6,429 nucleotides of DNA from contig JAVESW010000074.1 of the NCBI GenBank assembly GCA_034006405.1, positions 1 through 6,429 on the forward strand. The letters are read 5' to 3'. The position numbers and the translations under genes are program-made. Positions within the stretch are counted from its first letter, which is position 1; every line of letters begins with the position of its first letter. The notes under the pieces were generated by a model. That model did no database searches and was not told the origin of the DNA. It was given only the letters and a program-made list of their open reading frames with translations. This DNA comes from JALNYB01 sp023230065 (lineage in GTDB: Archaea > Thermoplasmatota > Thermoplasmata > Methanomassiliicoccales > Methanomethylophilaceae). This document shows, piece after piece, positions 1 through 6,362 of the stretch.

Positions 1-413
1 GTTTTGCCATAGCCGAGCGCAATGACGATCTGGATCTTTTCGCCTTTGTTCAATACACAGGGTGCTTTCGATTTGCTGTACGTCATCCCGACCCAGCAGG
101 TGTTGAGCCCGAGCTGCTGTGCTTTCATTACGAGTCTCTCGCCGTAATATCCGCACTTTTCATCGGTTCCGGCCATGCCTATGAGGGCGATGTAGTTTTT
201 ACAGTTTTCAAACTTCCCGTAGTGTGCCCGCATGCCGCCGAATGCCTTGGGCTCATCGAGACACAGCTGGATGTTGAGTCCGCTTTCCCGATTGCATGCT
301 TCGATTTCTTCCAGAAGGGAGGCTTTTATCTCGCCTTCGATTGGCTGATCGGTAAAGCTGCGTACCGAATGACGTTCTTTGATTGCCTGCTGTATGTCTA
401 TCGTAGTTTCCAC
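1..413 (-). CDS. Nitroreductase-like flavoprotein, N-terminal part (runs off left edge)
   Basis: The reverse strand reads from a GTG at 413 to the window edge without a stop, giving the first 137 residues. Residues 14-20 read RHSVRSF, the arginine/serine FMN-phosphate-binding signature near the N-terminus of nitroreductase-fold enzymes. Residues 88-109 (GYYGERLVMKAQQ, then LGLNTCWVG) match the conserved helix and strand that follow, and IVIALGYGK near the edge is the usual strand before the C-terminal part. It most resembles the TM1586-type putative nitroreductase family, which would act as an FMN-dependent NAD(P)H oxidoreductase in the cytoplasm; the substrate cannot be told. GTG is preferred because the frame has a stop upstream with no ATG, GTG or TTG in between, and a purine-rich GGAG lies just before it. 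It points away from the sugar cassette and is richer in G+C, so it is probably an unrelated neighbour. Confidence 0.9.
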   Translation of the reverse strand, partial: METTIDIQQAIKERHSVRSFTDQPIEGEIKASLLEEIEACNRESGLNIQLCLDEPKAFGGMRAHYGKFENCKNYIALIGMAGTDEKCGYYGERLVMKAQQLGLNTCWVGMTYSKSKAPCVLNKGEKIQIVIALGYGK

Positions 414-443
414 TGTCTCCTTTTCCTTTGGGAAACGTCTTTT

Positions 444-458
444 CGTCAGGTACTGACG
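444..458. promoter_or_regulatory. Perfect 6-bp inverted repeat upstream of nitroreductase gene
   Basis: CGTCAG at 444-449 and CTGACG at 453-458 form a perfect dyad with a 3-base spacer. It lies 31 to 45 bases upstream of the nitroreductase GTG, the distance expected for an operator overlapping the transcript start or 5' leader. The size and symmetry suit a homodimeric repressor half-site pair. No regulator gene is present in the window, so the binding partner is unknown. Confidence 0.35.
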
Positions 459-632
459 TTGTGCGTTTCGTTACTGCTGATGTGGGTTTGATCGAATAAG
501 AATGTATAGGTAGGGTATGCTGGGTTGGGATTAGGGGGTGTTTGTCAGGTCTTTCATAACGCTCGTGATATGCCTGAATCAAGAAGATCAACGTTGCTGA
601 AAGTTACCAGACATACTACACAACATGTGGGG

Positions 633-661
633 AACCCCTACTTTTAGTAATAAAACGGGTT
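633..661. repeat. Imperfect stem-loop upstream of the plus-strand promoter
   Basis: AACCC (633-637) pairs with GGGTT (657-661), and TTTTA (642-646) pairs with TAAAA (651-655) around a GTAA loop. A 4-versus-1 base internal loop separates the two stems. It sits immediately before a TATA-like box, so it could be an operator or a leftover terminator-like structure. Only the pairing is seen; a function is not shown. Confidence 0.35.
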
Positions 662-690
662 GATATAAAGAAAATGGAAGATAAATAATC

Positions 691-704
691 GGCATATAAA
701 AAAG
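691..704 (+). promoter_or_regulatory. Candidate archaeal TATA box for the plus-strand unit
   Basis: GGCATATAAAAAAG contains a good archaeal box A core. Archaeal transcription usually starts about 22-27 bases downstream of the box centre, which predicts a start near 720-728 and a leader of about 30 bases before the ATG at 757. A second similar box, TGATATAAAG, lies at 661-670. No Shine-Dalgarno site is visible before 757, where the preceding bases are AACAACTATCCC, so initiation would not depend on one. Confidence 0.4.
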
Positions 705-756
705 TAGGATAATAATACTTATTAAAAAGAGAATCGTATTTTAAAACAACTATCCC

Positions 757-2448
757 ATGGAATCAACAGTATCTCTTCTAATCAAAGCATCGTATCAGGG
801 GGATGGAGACATGCTCTATCGTCAGGTTCGCCATATCGTGACAATGCTTGAAAAGAAGAGTTTCTGTGAGGTAATTCTGGTCTTTGATTCTAATGAGGGT
901 GACTTCATTCGCCAATATGCAGCTCCTCATAAGCAGGAAAATATTGATACAGCAAATCTCCTTACAAATGAAGGATATCTCGATAGGTGGGTGGTATCTC
1001 CGTCCGATGAGAAAACAGTCCGGGAACTTTATCAAAGATGGTATGGTTCAGAAACAACAGAAACCCATACTGCAAAAAACGCTCCAATGAGTCAACCTAT
1101 TTTCGCCTTTGAAATTACGAAAGGAGAATACACACTGCAGGCTGATGCAGATGTCCTCATTTGCAGGCGTGACTGGAATCACAACTATTTGCAGGATATG
1201 ATTGATGCTTTGAACTCTGCTGAGAATGTTGTTTCAGTTGGATTCAATATTGCTCACAAATCAAATGATTTCAAACCGTATTCATCACCATGTCTTGGAG
1301 AGTTCGTTCCGGAGGTAAGAATATGTTTGTTCAACAAGGAACGGCTCCTTGCATTAAGACCGTTCCCGAATGAGATTATTAACGGAAAATATGCTCTGAC
1401 ATGGTATCGCTCTTTACAGAAACTGCAGCATGATAAAGGCATGGTCTCACTTCGCGGAGGTGATGGCCGAACATTCTACATTCACCCTCAGAATGATGTA
1501 AAAAAAGACAAATCTTTCCTTTACGGTGCTATGAGGGAGATTGAACACAACCATATCCCGGACATCCAGTTTGGAAAAGTTGATCTGATCGGAACCCCAC
1601 AGGATTGGAATTACAGAAAAGAGACCGATTCCGGATTTCATAAACTATCTCATCTCATCAGGGCATCCAAACTTGCATATTGTCTGAATGGTCCTGAGTT
1701 TCCGACAAATCTTAACCGGATAGAGATTGACATTACGTATGACTGCCATCTCCGCTGCAGGAATTGTGCCCGCTCCTGTTCGCAGGCACCCGATAAAGAC
1801 TCGTTAATGTCTATCCAACAAATAAAGAGATTCGTGGAAGAATCCATTGCAAATAACGTATACTGGGAGAACATCGGATTGCTTGGAGGGGAACCATTTC
1901 TTCATCCACAGTTGAAAGAAATATGTTCGATTCTTCTTGAATACAAATCAGTGTATTCTCCAGAAACACCAATTCAGATAACTACAAGCGGCAATGGAAA
2001 AGACATCACATCACAATTCTCAGAAATCCCTGCAGGTGTATCGATAATTAATACGCATAAACAAACACCTCATCAAAGTTATTTTGAGCCGTTCAATCTT
2101 GCACCAATCGACCAAAAAGCATTCCTGTTCTCTGACTACCGGAACGGATGCAGCACAACTTCTGACTGCGGTCTTGGATTGAACAAATATGGCTACTATG
2201 TTTGCGGGGTTGGAGGAGGAATTGACAGAGTAATGGGTTTCGATATTGGACTAAAACATCTTCCGTTTTCACAAGAGGAACTGATGATGCAGCGTTCGAT
2301 GCTCTGCCGGTACTGCGGTCATTTTTGTTCCAGGCATTATATCCATCCTGAAAACCGTAAAATCCTGACAGGCGAACCCCGGTCGAAAAGCTGGGTTGAA
2401 GCATACCGGAAATTTGAGCAGAACAGACCAAATCTTACCTTATATTGA
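757..2448 (+). CDS. Glycosyltransferase-like / radical SAM fusion protein
   Basis: This 563-residue protein has two parts. Residues 1 to about 295 look like a GT-A fold nucleotide-sugar transferase: STVSLLIKASY is a typical first strand, EVILVFDS a second, and LQADADVLI (residues 127-135) carries the acidic D130-A-D132 metal/nucleotide motif. IHPQN at 242-246 supplies a plausible late metal-ligand histidine. Residues about 320-563 are a radical SAM domain: C330, C334 and C337 form the CxxxCxxC [4Fe-4S] motif and GGEP at 377-380 is the SAM amine-binding motif. Six C-terminal cysteines (465, 471, 483, 517, 520, 524), including CRYCGHFC, resemble a SPASM/twitch-type auxiliary cluster. The ATG at 757 is used because it begins directly at the first strand of the fold. 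The product probably modifies a sugar or acceptor by radical chemistry and handles a nucleotide sugar; the substrate is unknown. A GT2-type gene follows after 4 bases. Confidence 0.85.
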   Translation: MESTVSLLIKASYQGDGDMLYRQVRHIVTMLEKKSFCEVILVFDSNEGDFIRQYAAPHKQENIDTANLLTNEGYLDRWVVSPSDEKTVRELYQRWYGSETTETHTAKNAPMSQPIFAFEITKGEYTLQADADVLICRRDWNHNYLQDMIDALNSAENVVSVGFNIAHKSNDFKPYSSPCLGEFVPEVRICLFNKERLLALRPFPNEIINGKYALTWYRSLQKLQHDKGMVSLRGGDGRTFYIHPQNDVKKDKSFLYGAMREIEHNHIPDIQFGKVDLIGTPQDWNYRKETDSGFHKLSHLIRASKLAYCLNGPEFPTNLNRIEIDITYDCHLRCRNCARSCSQAPDKDSLMSIQQIKRFVEESIANNVYWENIGLLGGEPFLHPQLKEICSILLEYKSVYSPETPIQITTSGNGKDITSQFSEIPAGVSIINTHKQTPHQSYFEPFNLAPIDQKAFLFSDYRNGCSTTSDCGLGLNKYGYYVCGVGGGIDRVMGFDIGLKHLPFSQEELMMQRSMLCRYCGHFCSRHYIHPENRKILTGEPRSKSWVEAYRKFEQNRPNLTLY

Positions 2449-2452
2449 TACA

Positions 2453-3247
2453 ATGAGTCCTGATGCAACTGTAGTTATCCGCTGTAAAGACGATGAGCGT
2501 GTCTTTGACTGCATTGCGAGCATTGATGAATCTGTTGAAATTATTGTTGTGATGAATCCAAATGAGGATATGGAAAAACGCCTTAGAGATATTGGTGTAA
2601 TTTGTAAGCATTCGCCTCCGGGAAATCTGTCTATTGTTTCCAATATCGGTTTTGAATCAGCATCAGCAGATAAAATCATCATTACGGATTCAGACACGAT
2701 ATTCGGGGAAAAATCTATTTCTGCCCTAATAGACGGACTTAATGATTATGCTGTCGTCAGGTCACCTCTTCGTTTTGAAAGAAAAGATGACTTCCTTTCG
2801 CGTGAGCTTGCAGAAGCCAGGGATTATGTGAATTCCCTCCCGGTTGTTTACACACCGGGAATTGCTGTGTCACGAACCCTCCCGGAAAGAATCAAAGGTT
2901 TTCTCTTTGATGATGCTATCCCTTTTGCCGTTGATGCAAATCTGAATTTCAGAATACAGCAAGAAAATGTTCCGGTTCTGTATCTAGAAAATGTATGGAT
3001 ATCCCATAGTGCAGAGTTAGTAACACATGATTTGAAAGCAGCACGAAGAATCGGTTCTGGATGTCGGGAGAGTAGTAAACGCCTCGTAACGTTATACCCT
3101 GATATTCCAGAAACGGAGATTGGATATGCTCTGAAAGGAGTTAAAAGGAGTCATTATTACGATTTATTCAAAAAGAAAGGATTCCGGGTGTTCCTGTATC
3201 AGCTTCTATGGGATATCGCATTCTATCGCGGATACTACTTAGATTAA
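2453..3247 (+). CDS. GT-A fold glycosyltransferase, family 2-like
   Basis: The 264-residue product opens with SPDATVVIRCKDDERVFDCI, the first strand and helix of a GT2-type nucleotide-binding fold. IIITDSDTIFG carries the DxD motif (D79-S-D81) that binds the divalent metal and the nucleotide-sugar diphosphate. VDANLNFRIQ (around D161) sits where the catalytic acidic residue is expected, and H185 may be the late metal ligand. No membrane segments are seen, although the C-terminus (residues 243-264, aromatic and basic) could touch a membrane. The ATG at 2453 is chosen over a TTG at 2396 because it lies 4 bases after the upstream stop and immediately before the fold; the TTG start would overlap the previous gene by 53 bases and add a non-conserved tail. 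No clear Shine-Dalgarno site precedes it, so translation is probably coupled to the upstream fusion gene. It is short for GT2 but complete in its core. Donor and acceptor are unknown. Confidence 0.87.
   Translation: MSPDATVVIRCKDDERVFDCIASIDESVEIIVVMNPNEDMEKRLRDIGVICKHSPPGNLSIVSNIGFESASADKIIITDSDTIFGEKSISALIDGLNDYAVVRSPLRFERKDDFLSRELAEARDYVNSLPVVYTPGIAVSRTLPERIKGFLFDDAIPFAVDANLNFRIQQENVPVLYLENVWISHSAELVTHDLKAARRIGSGCRESSKRLVTLYPDIPETEIGYALKGVKRSHYYDLFKKKGFRVFLYQLLWDIAFYRGYYLD
3170..3178 (-). terminator. Possible T-rich terminator for the minus-strand unit
   Basis: Read on the minus strand this is TTTCTTTTT, about 60 bases beyond the stop of the radical SAM gene and within the 3' part of the opposing glycosyltransferase gene. 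It is the nearest T-rich tract after that stop and mirrors the tract at 3278-3283. A T-rich run of this kind can also arise from lysine codons on the other strand, which is the case here, so support is weak. Confidence 0.2.
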
Positions 3248-4171
3248 ACCCAACTGTTCAAGGCGCAGGGTATCAACTTTTTTCCTATCCGCATTACCAA
3301 GAACTTCCTTTATCTGTGCTGATAGATTCTTTTTGAAGTCAGGATGTCCTTCCAGATACTTTGGAACAGTAGCCAAATCATACCCGAAGTTTACCGTATC
3401 AAATCCGAACTCTTCAAATGATTTCAGGAACAGAGGGATTTCTGGAAGGGCATGAACTGTTAGTGTCATCCTTCCGTTGATTGAAAGTGATGTTCCATAT
3501 TCCTGCCGATATTGCCTGACACTTGCAATGTTTTCGAGTACTTTTTCCCATGATGAGCCTTCATTCACTATTTCGTGAGTATTTTTGGTTGCTGCATTCA
3601 GCGAGATGCTGATGAGATCAGCATTACTGGCTAACTTTTTCGCCATTGAATCTGGAATCAGAAGACCGTTCGTGAGAAGCGAATATTTCTTCCCAATGGA
3701 TGAGAGATAATCCATGAATTTCAGGCACTCTTCGATATAGAGCGGTTCACCGCCCTGCAGGTAGATGTGTTGGAACGGCGAGTAATCAATATTCTTTTTC
3801 AGGATAGCACAGGTAAGGCCGCGCTTATCTGTTTTGTATTTCTCACGCTGTTTGCACATCACACAGCAGATATTGCATTTCATCCCGAAATCAACATAAA
3901 GGTCAGTGAGACGGTTGTAATCACAAGCTTTTGTAAGATCTGACGCAGCATCACATGGTTTTCTGATGAGATTACAGTCGGCATAGCACGGCAGCGTTCC
4001 ATGAAGAGATTTTTCTCTTACTGACTGTATTTCTGGGGTGTTGAGACGTTCTGACAGATGCTTTTCGTAGATAGATCCAAGATTCAATGGATTGATTTTG
4101 CAGCAGTGGAACACATCTCCCTTATGATCTATGGTGACTGTTTTCCAGAGGTGAGGGCAATATTCGGTCAT
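3239..4171 (-). CDS. Radical SAM protein with N-terminal SPASM/twitch-like cysteine domain
   Basis: In this 310-residue protein the order of parts is unusual. Residues 1-85 form a cysteine-rich segment (C5, C23, C24, C62, C66, C73, C83); WKTVTIDHKGDVFHCC is the typical SPASM/twitch strand pair with a glycine turn before a cysteine, and RLNTPEIQSVREKSLHG matches the helix found in such domains. The radical SAM core follows: C99, C103 and C106 make the CxxxCxxC motif and QGGEP at 139-143 binds SAM. YSLLTNGLLIP and LISISLNAAT are later strands of the partial TIM barrel. The N-terminal domain probably holds an auxiliary Fe-S cluster that binds substrate or passes electrons. Proteins with this domain order are known from phage and surface-glycan loci, mostly without a defined substrate. 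The start is well supported: GAGGA lies 6 bases before ATG, and the ATG overlaps the upstream TGA by 4 bases. The 3' end overlaps the convergent glycosyltransferase gene by 9 bases. Confidence 0.9.
   Translation of the reverse strand: MTEYCPHLWKTVTIDHKGDVFHCCKINPLNLGSIYEKHLSERLNTPEIQSVREKSLHGTLPCYADCNLIRKPCDAASDLTKACDYNRLTDLYVDFGMKCNICCVMCKQREKYKTDKRGLTCAILKKNIDYSPFQHIYLQGGEPLYIEECLKFMDYLSSIGKKYSLLTNGLLIPDSMAKKLASNADLISISLNAATKNTHEIVNEGSSWEKVLENIASVRQYRQEYGTSLSINGRMTLTVHALPEIPLFLKSFEEFGFDTVNFGYDLATVPKYLEGHPDFKKNLSAQIKEVLGNADRKKVDTLRLEQLGLI
3278..3283 (+). terminator. Possible oligo-T terminator for the plus-strand unit
   Basis: Six consecutive T residues on the plus strand lie about 31 bases after the stop of the glycosyltransferase gene, inside the convergent radical SAM gene. 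Archaeal RNA polymerase often releases at runs of T without a hairpin. There is no intergenic space between the convergent units, so termination must happen inside the opposing gene. The tract is short, so this is a weak call. Confidence 0.25.
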
Positions 4172-5742
4172 GCTGATTCCTCAATATCGACAGTGAATAA
4201 TTTGGATGCACGCTGTTTGAAAGCATCTTTTTCCTCTTCCGTCATATTGGGTGAGTATTTATGATAGAATGCACGCATACCGTTTATTTTTTTCACACAT
4301 CCGGGAACTGAGAGGCGTGGATGGTCGTCAACGGCATTGTGATGTACCAGATGATTATTCAAAACTGCATACGATGTGTTTGCTTTGCATAGTCTGATTC
4401 CGACATCTCTGTCCGTTGTTGACATTAGGTTTTCATCGAATCCTCCGATTTCAAGCATCTTGGATAATCTGACAAATAGATTAGAACCCTGGATGTTTGG
4501 ATTGGATATGTAGAACATATCAGCTTTCAGGGTTTGCGGAACCGGCTGATGATATCCGTTCGGATTTCTTTCATCATGGCGAATCAGACCTGAAATGATC
4601 CAGTCAGCTTTTGTCTCATCAGCATATTTGGAAACGTTTTGAAGATAGGAAATATCCCACCAGTCATCATCGTCCAGATTCGAGACAAATGTATTCTTTG
4701 TATCAGGGAATTCCTTTTCAGCCTGTTCGAGTGCTGTGTTGATTGCACCGGACAAATTCTTTGTATGGCTGTTTTTTAGAACCGAGATGAAAAGTGATGA
4801 TGAGAATTCTGATGCTATTCTCTCAATTTCATGATAAGACGAGTCTCCATCATCATAAACTATGTATACTTTAGATGGCTGCTTTCTCTGGTTTGCCACT
4901 GATGCAATGGCTTTTTGAAGATATTCTGGGCGGCTGTGTGTGGGAATAATTGTGATTATTTCTGTTCGTGATGTTTGGTTTGGTTTCTGCCGGAGACTGT
5001 TGTTTACTGTTTCAACAGCTTCCAGAAGGATGTGTTTCCCTCCGCAGTTCATCAGTTCCGTTGTGTCTTTTGGTACACATTTACCGCTATATCCACCAAG
5101 ATACGGTGTAAGATGCTCCGGACAGTTCACTCTTCTGTCGGTCCAGACAAGATGCATCACATCATACGGGTCCGCATCATGCATGAGAGAAAGAGCTTCT
5201 ACTTCATTGGTGAAACTGACTTTTGTTGCAATGTAAGCATTATGAGCAAGTTTCCCTATTTCAGCGGAACGCCATGACATTTTCAGTCTTGGTACGGATT
5301 CAGGCACCCAGGTGAAATATGATAGAGCTTCTTCCATGTCGGTATCATTTCCGCTGACAACTATTCTGTCCGGTTCCATGCACCAGGTGAAAGAAGAGCG
5401 TTCCCGTAAAAATTCGGGCATGTAAACAAGGCGGAGTTTTGGATGCATTTCTGCTGCTTTAGTCATGAACCCGACTGATAACGTACTTTTGACAACGATA
5501 CAGTTTTTATAACCCGCTTCATCCAACTGTGATAATACGTCATCTACAGCCGAACTGTCAAGACGATTTTCCTGTGAAAGAGGGGTTTGTACGCAAATGA
5601 AGACAATATCAGAGGATAAGATTGCAGAGAAATCATATGAATCTGCTATGTCATACCCGCAGTATTCGTATTTTGGAGATAAGCTGTGGACGGTTGCCCA
5701 TCCTACCGATCCAAGACCAATTATTCCAACTTTTTTACTCAC
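4168..5742 (-). CDS. UDP-sugar dehydrogenase-like / family 2 glycosyltransferase fusion
   Basis: This 524-residue protein is two enzymes in one. Residues 1-250 are a UDP-glucose/GDP-mannose dehydrogenase: VGIIGLGSVG (GxGxxG at 9-14) binds NAD; MPEFLRE (108-114), IGKLAHNAY with K164 and N168, and GGYSGKCVPKD with C222 are the catalytic signatures, so all residues for the two-step oxidation of a sugar C6 alcohol appear present. The usual C-terminal UDP-binding domain is missing. In its place, from about residue 260, a GT2 domain starts with TEIITIIPTHSRPEYLQKAI. It has an acidic DDDD at 357-360, GGFDENL at 433-439 and TDRDVGIRL with an ED-like acid pair near 444-446. The start is GTG (5742-5740), with AGGGGATGAG upstream as ribosome site; the GTGA overlaps the stop of the kinase-like gene. 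The product is probably cytoplasmic and may oxidise a nucleotide sugar and then transfer the uronic acid. The fusion is clear; the substrate is inferred. Confidence 0.93.
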   Translation of the reverse strand: MSKKVGIIGLGSVGWATVHSLSPKYEYCGYDIADSYDFSAILSSDIVFICVQTPLSQENRLDSSAVDDVLSQLDEAGYKNCIVVKSTLSVGFMTKAAEMHPKLRLVYMPEFLRERSSFTWCMEPDRIVVSGNDTDMEEALSYFTWVPESVPRLKMSWRSAEIGKLAHNAYIATKVSFTNEVEALSLMHDADPYDVMHLVWTDRRVNCPEHLTPYLGGYSGKCVPKDTTELMNCGGKHILLEAVETVNNSLRQKPNQTSRTEIITIIPTHSRPEYLQKAIASVANQRKQPSKVYIVYDDGDSSYHEIERIASEFSSSLFISVLKNSHTKNLSGAINTALEQAEKEFPDTKNTFVSNLDDDDWWDISYLQNVSKYADETKADWIISGLIRHDERNPNGYHQPVPQTLKADMFYISNPNIQGSNLFVRLSKMLEIGGFDENLMSTTDRDVGIRLCKANTSYAVLNNHLVHHNAVDDHPRLSVPGCVKKINGMRAFYHKYSPNMTEEEKDAFKQRASKLFTVDIEESA

Positions 5743-6362
5743 TCATGCTCATCCCCTAGAATTAGGCATAGTTTTTGAGAATAATTACGTAATTGCATCT
5801 CATCGATGTTTCTGTTTTCGGTGTGCAATGCTGACATCATCTTTGCAAGTTGTGGCGAGTCAGAGTAGTATGTTGTAAGAAATGCCCGTTCCACCATATT
5901 CTTGAAAAGGGCGTCCGTCAGCGGAACCACATCTCTTCCCACGTCAATGAGTTCTAGGACATTTCCTTCCGAGTACATGAGATTATCAGGTTTGAAATTG
6001 GTATGGACATATCCGTTTTTGTGTGCGTCTTTGAGGATATGGAGGGTTCCAATTTCATCTCCTCCTTTGTATGGAGAACAATGCATGTTTGGAGAAACGA
6101 ACACAAGTTCGGTATCGGTTTCGAGAATATCTGTTATTCTACGCAGACCCTGGATCTCCTGATTGCCGAGAATGTGTTCTTTAATGAAATTTAGTGTGGT
6201 CTCCGGGATAATTTTTTTGTCTGGGAAATATTTGAAAATCAGTTTTTCTGTTTCAAATATTTGCCCTTCTTTGCCGGTTCCGATGCATTGCAGATTTGTT
6301 GAATCATAATTGTGCTTCTGCAATATCGCCACTATTTTTGTATGGTTTTTAGCTTTTATCAT
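5739..6362 (-). CDS. Small kinase-fold protein, possible pseudokinase
   Basis: The 207-residue product shows a compact protein-kinase/small-molecule-kinase fold. CIGTGKEGQIFE (26-37) is a glycine-rich loop, K44 in LIFKYF is the ATP-positioning lysine, HTNFKPDNL (120-128) is the catalytic loop and LIDVGRD (138-144) replaces DFG, with D140 as metal ligand. The catalytic-loop base, normally Asp in HxD, is N122 (codon AAT), while N127 and D140 are kept. The short C-lobe (about 60 residues after DVG) with the phrase PLTDALFKNMVERAFLTTYYSD recalls kinase-like domains found next to methyltransferases and glycosyltransferases rather than Ser/Thr kinases. It could phosphorylate a sugar or lipid, or act as a catalytically weak ATP-binding scaffold. 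ATG at 6362 begins the frame; there is no clear Shine-Dalgarno site. It overlaps the next gene by 4 bases, indicating co-transcription. Confidence 0.78.
   Translation of the reverse strand: MIKAKNHTKIVAILQKHNYDSTNLQCIGTGKEGQIFETEKLIFKYFPDKKIIPETTLNFIKEHILGNQEIQGLRRITDILETDTELVFVSPNMHCSPYKGGDEIGTLHILKDAHKNGYVHTNFKPDNLMYSEGNVLELIDVGRDVVPLTDALFKNMVERAFLTTYYSDSPQLAKMMSALHTENRNIDEMQLRNYSQKLCLILGDEHE

Larger units (their letters stand above)
414..756. other. AT-rich intergenic region between divergent genes
   Basis: This is 343 bases between the divergently transcribed nitroreductase and glycosyltransferase-radical SAM genes. No open frame here looks like a protein; the frames that cross it are low-complexity shadows of the nitroreductase gene. 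The right half is strongly AT-rich. It must hold promoters for both genes. Visible elements are a perfect dyad at 444-458, a two-part hairpin at 633-661, and TATA-like boxes at 662-669 and 693-703. It is also the likely left boundary of the lower-G+C cassette. Confidence 0.7.

Noticed and set aside
545..577. TCAGG / CCTGA inverted repeat in the intergenic region
   Set aside because: Only 5 bases pair over a 23-base gap; this is expected by chance.
253..591. Minus-strand open frame of 112 codons spanning the nitroreductase start
   Set aside because: It overlaps the recognised nitroreductase frame, its translation is low-complexity (many T, S, R, H) and matches no fold.
674..688. Four-codon ORF (ATG to TAA) in the leader of the plus-strand unit, as a possible leader peptide
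   Set aside because: It is too short and without a ribosome site, and the more likely transcript start (720-728) is downstream of it.
2396..2452. TTG start giving the second plus-strand glycosyltransferase 19 extra residues
   Set aside because: It overlaps the preceding gene by 53 bases, uses a weak start codon and adds residues outside the glycosyltransferase fold; the ATG at 2453 lies 4 bases after the stop.
4940..5277. Plus-strand open frames of about 100 codons within the dehydrogenase-glycosyltransferase gene
   Set aside because: They lie opposite a well-supported coding frame with clear catalytic motifs; they are antisense shadows.
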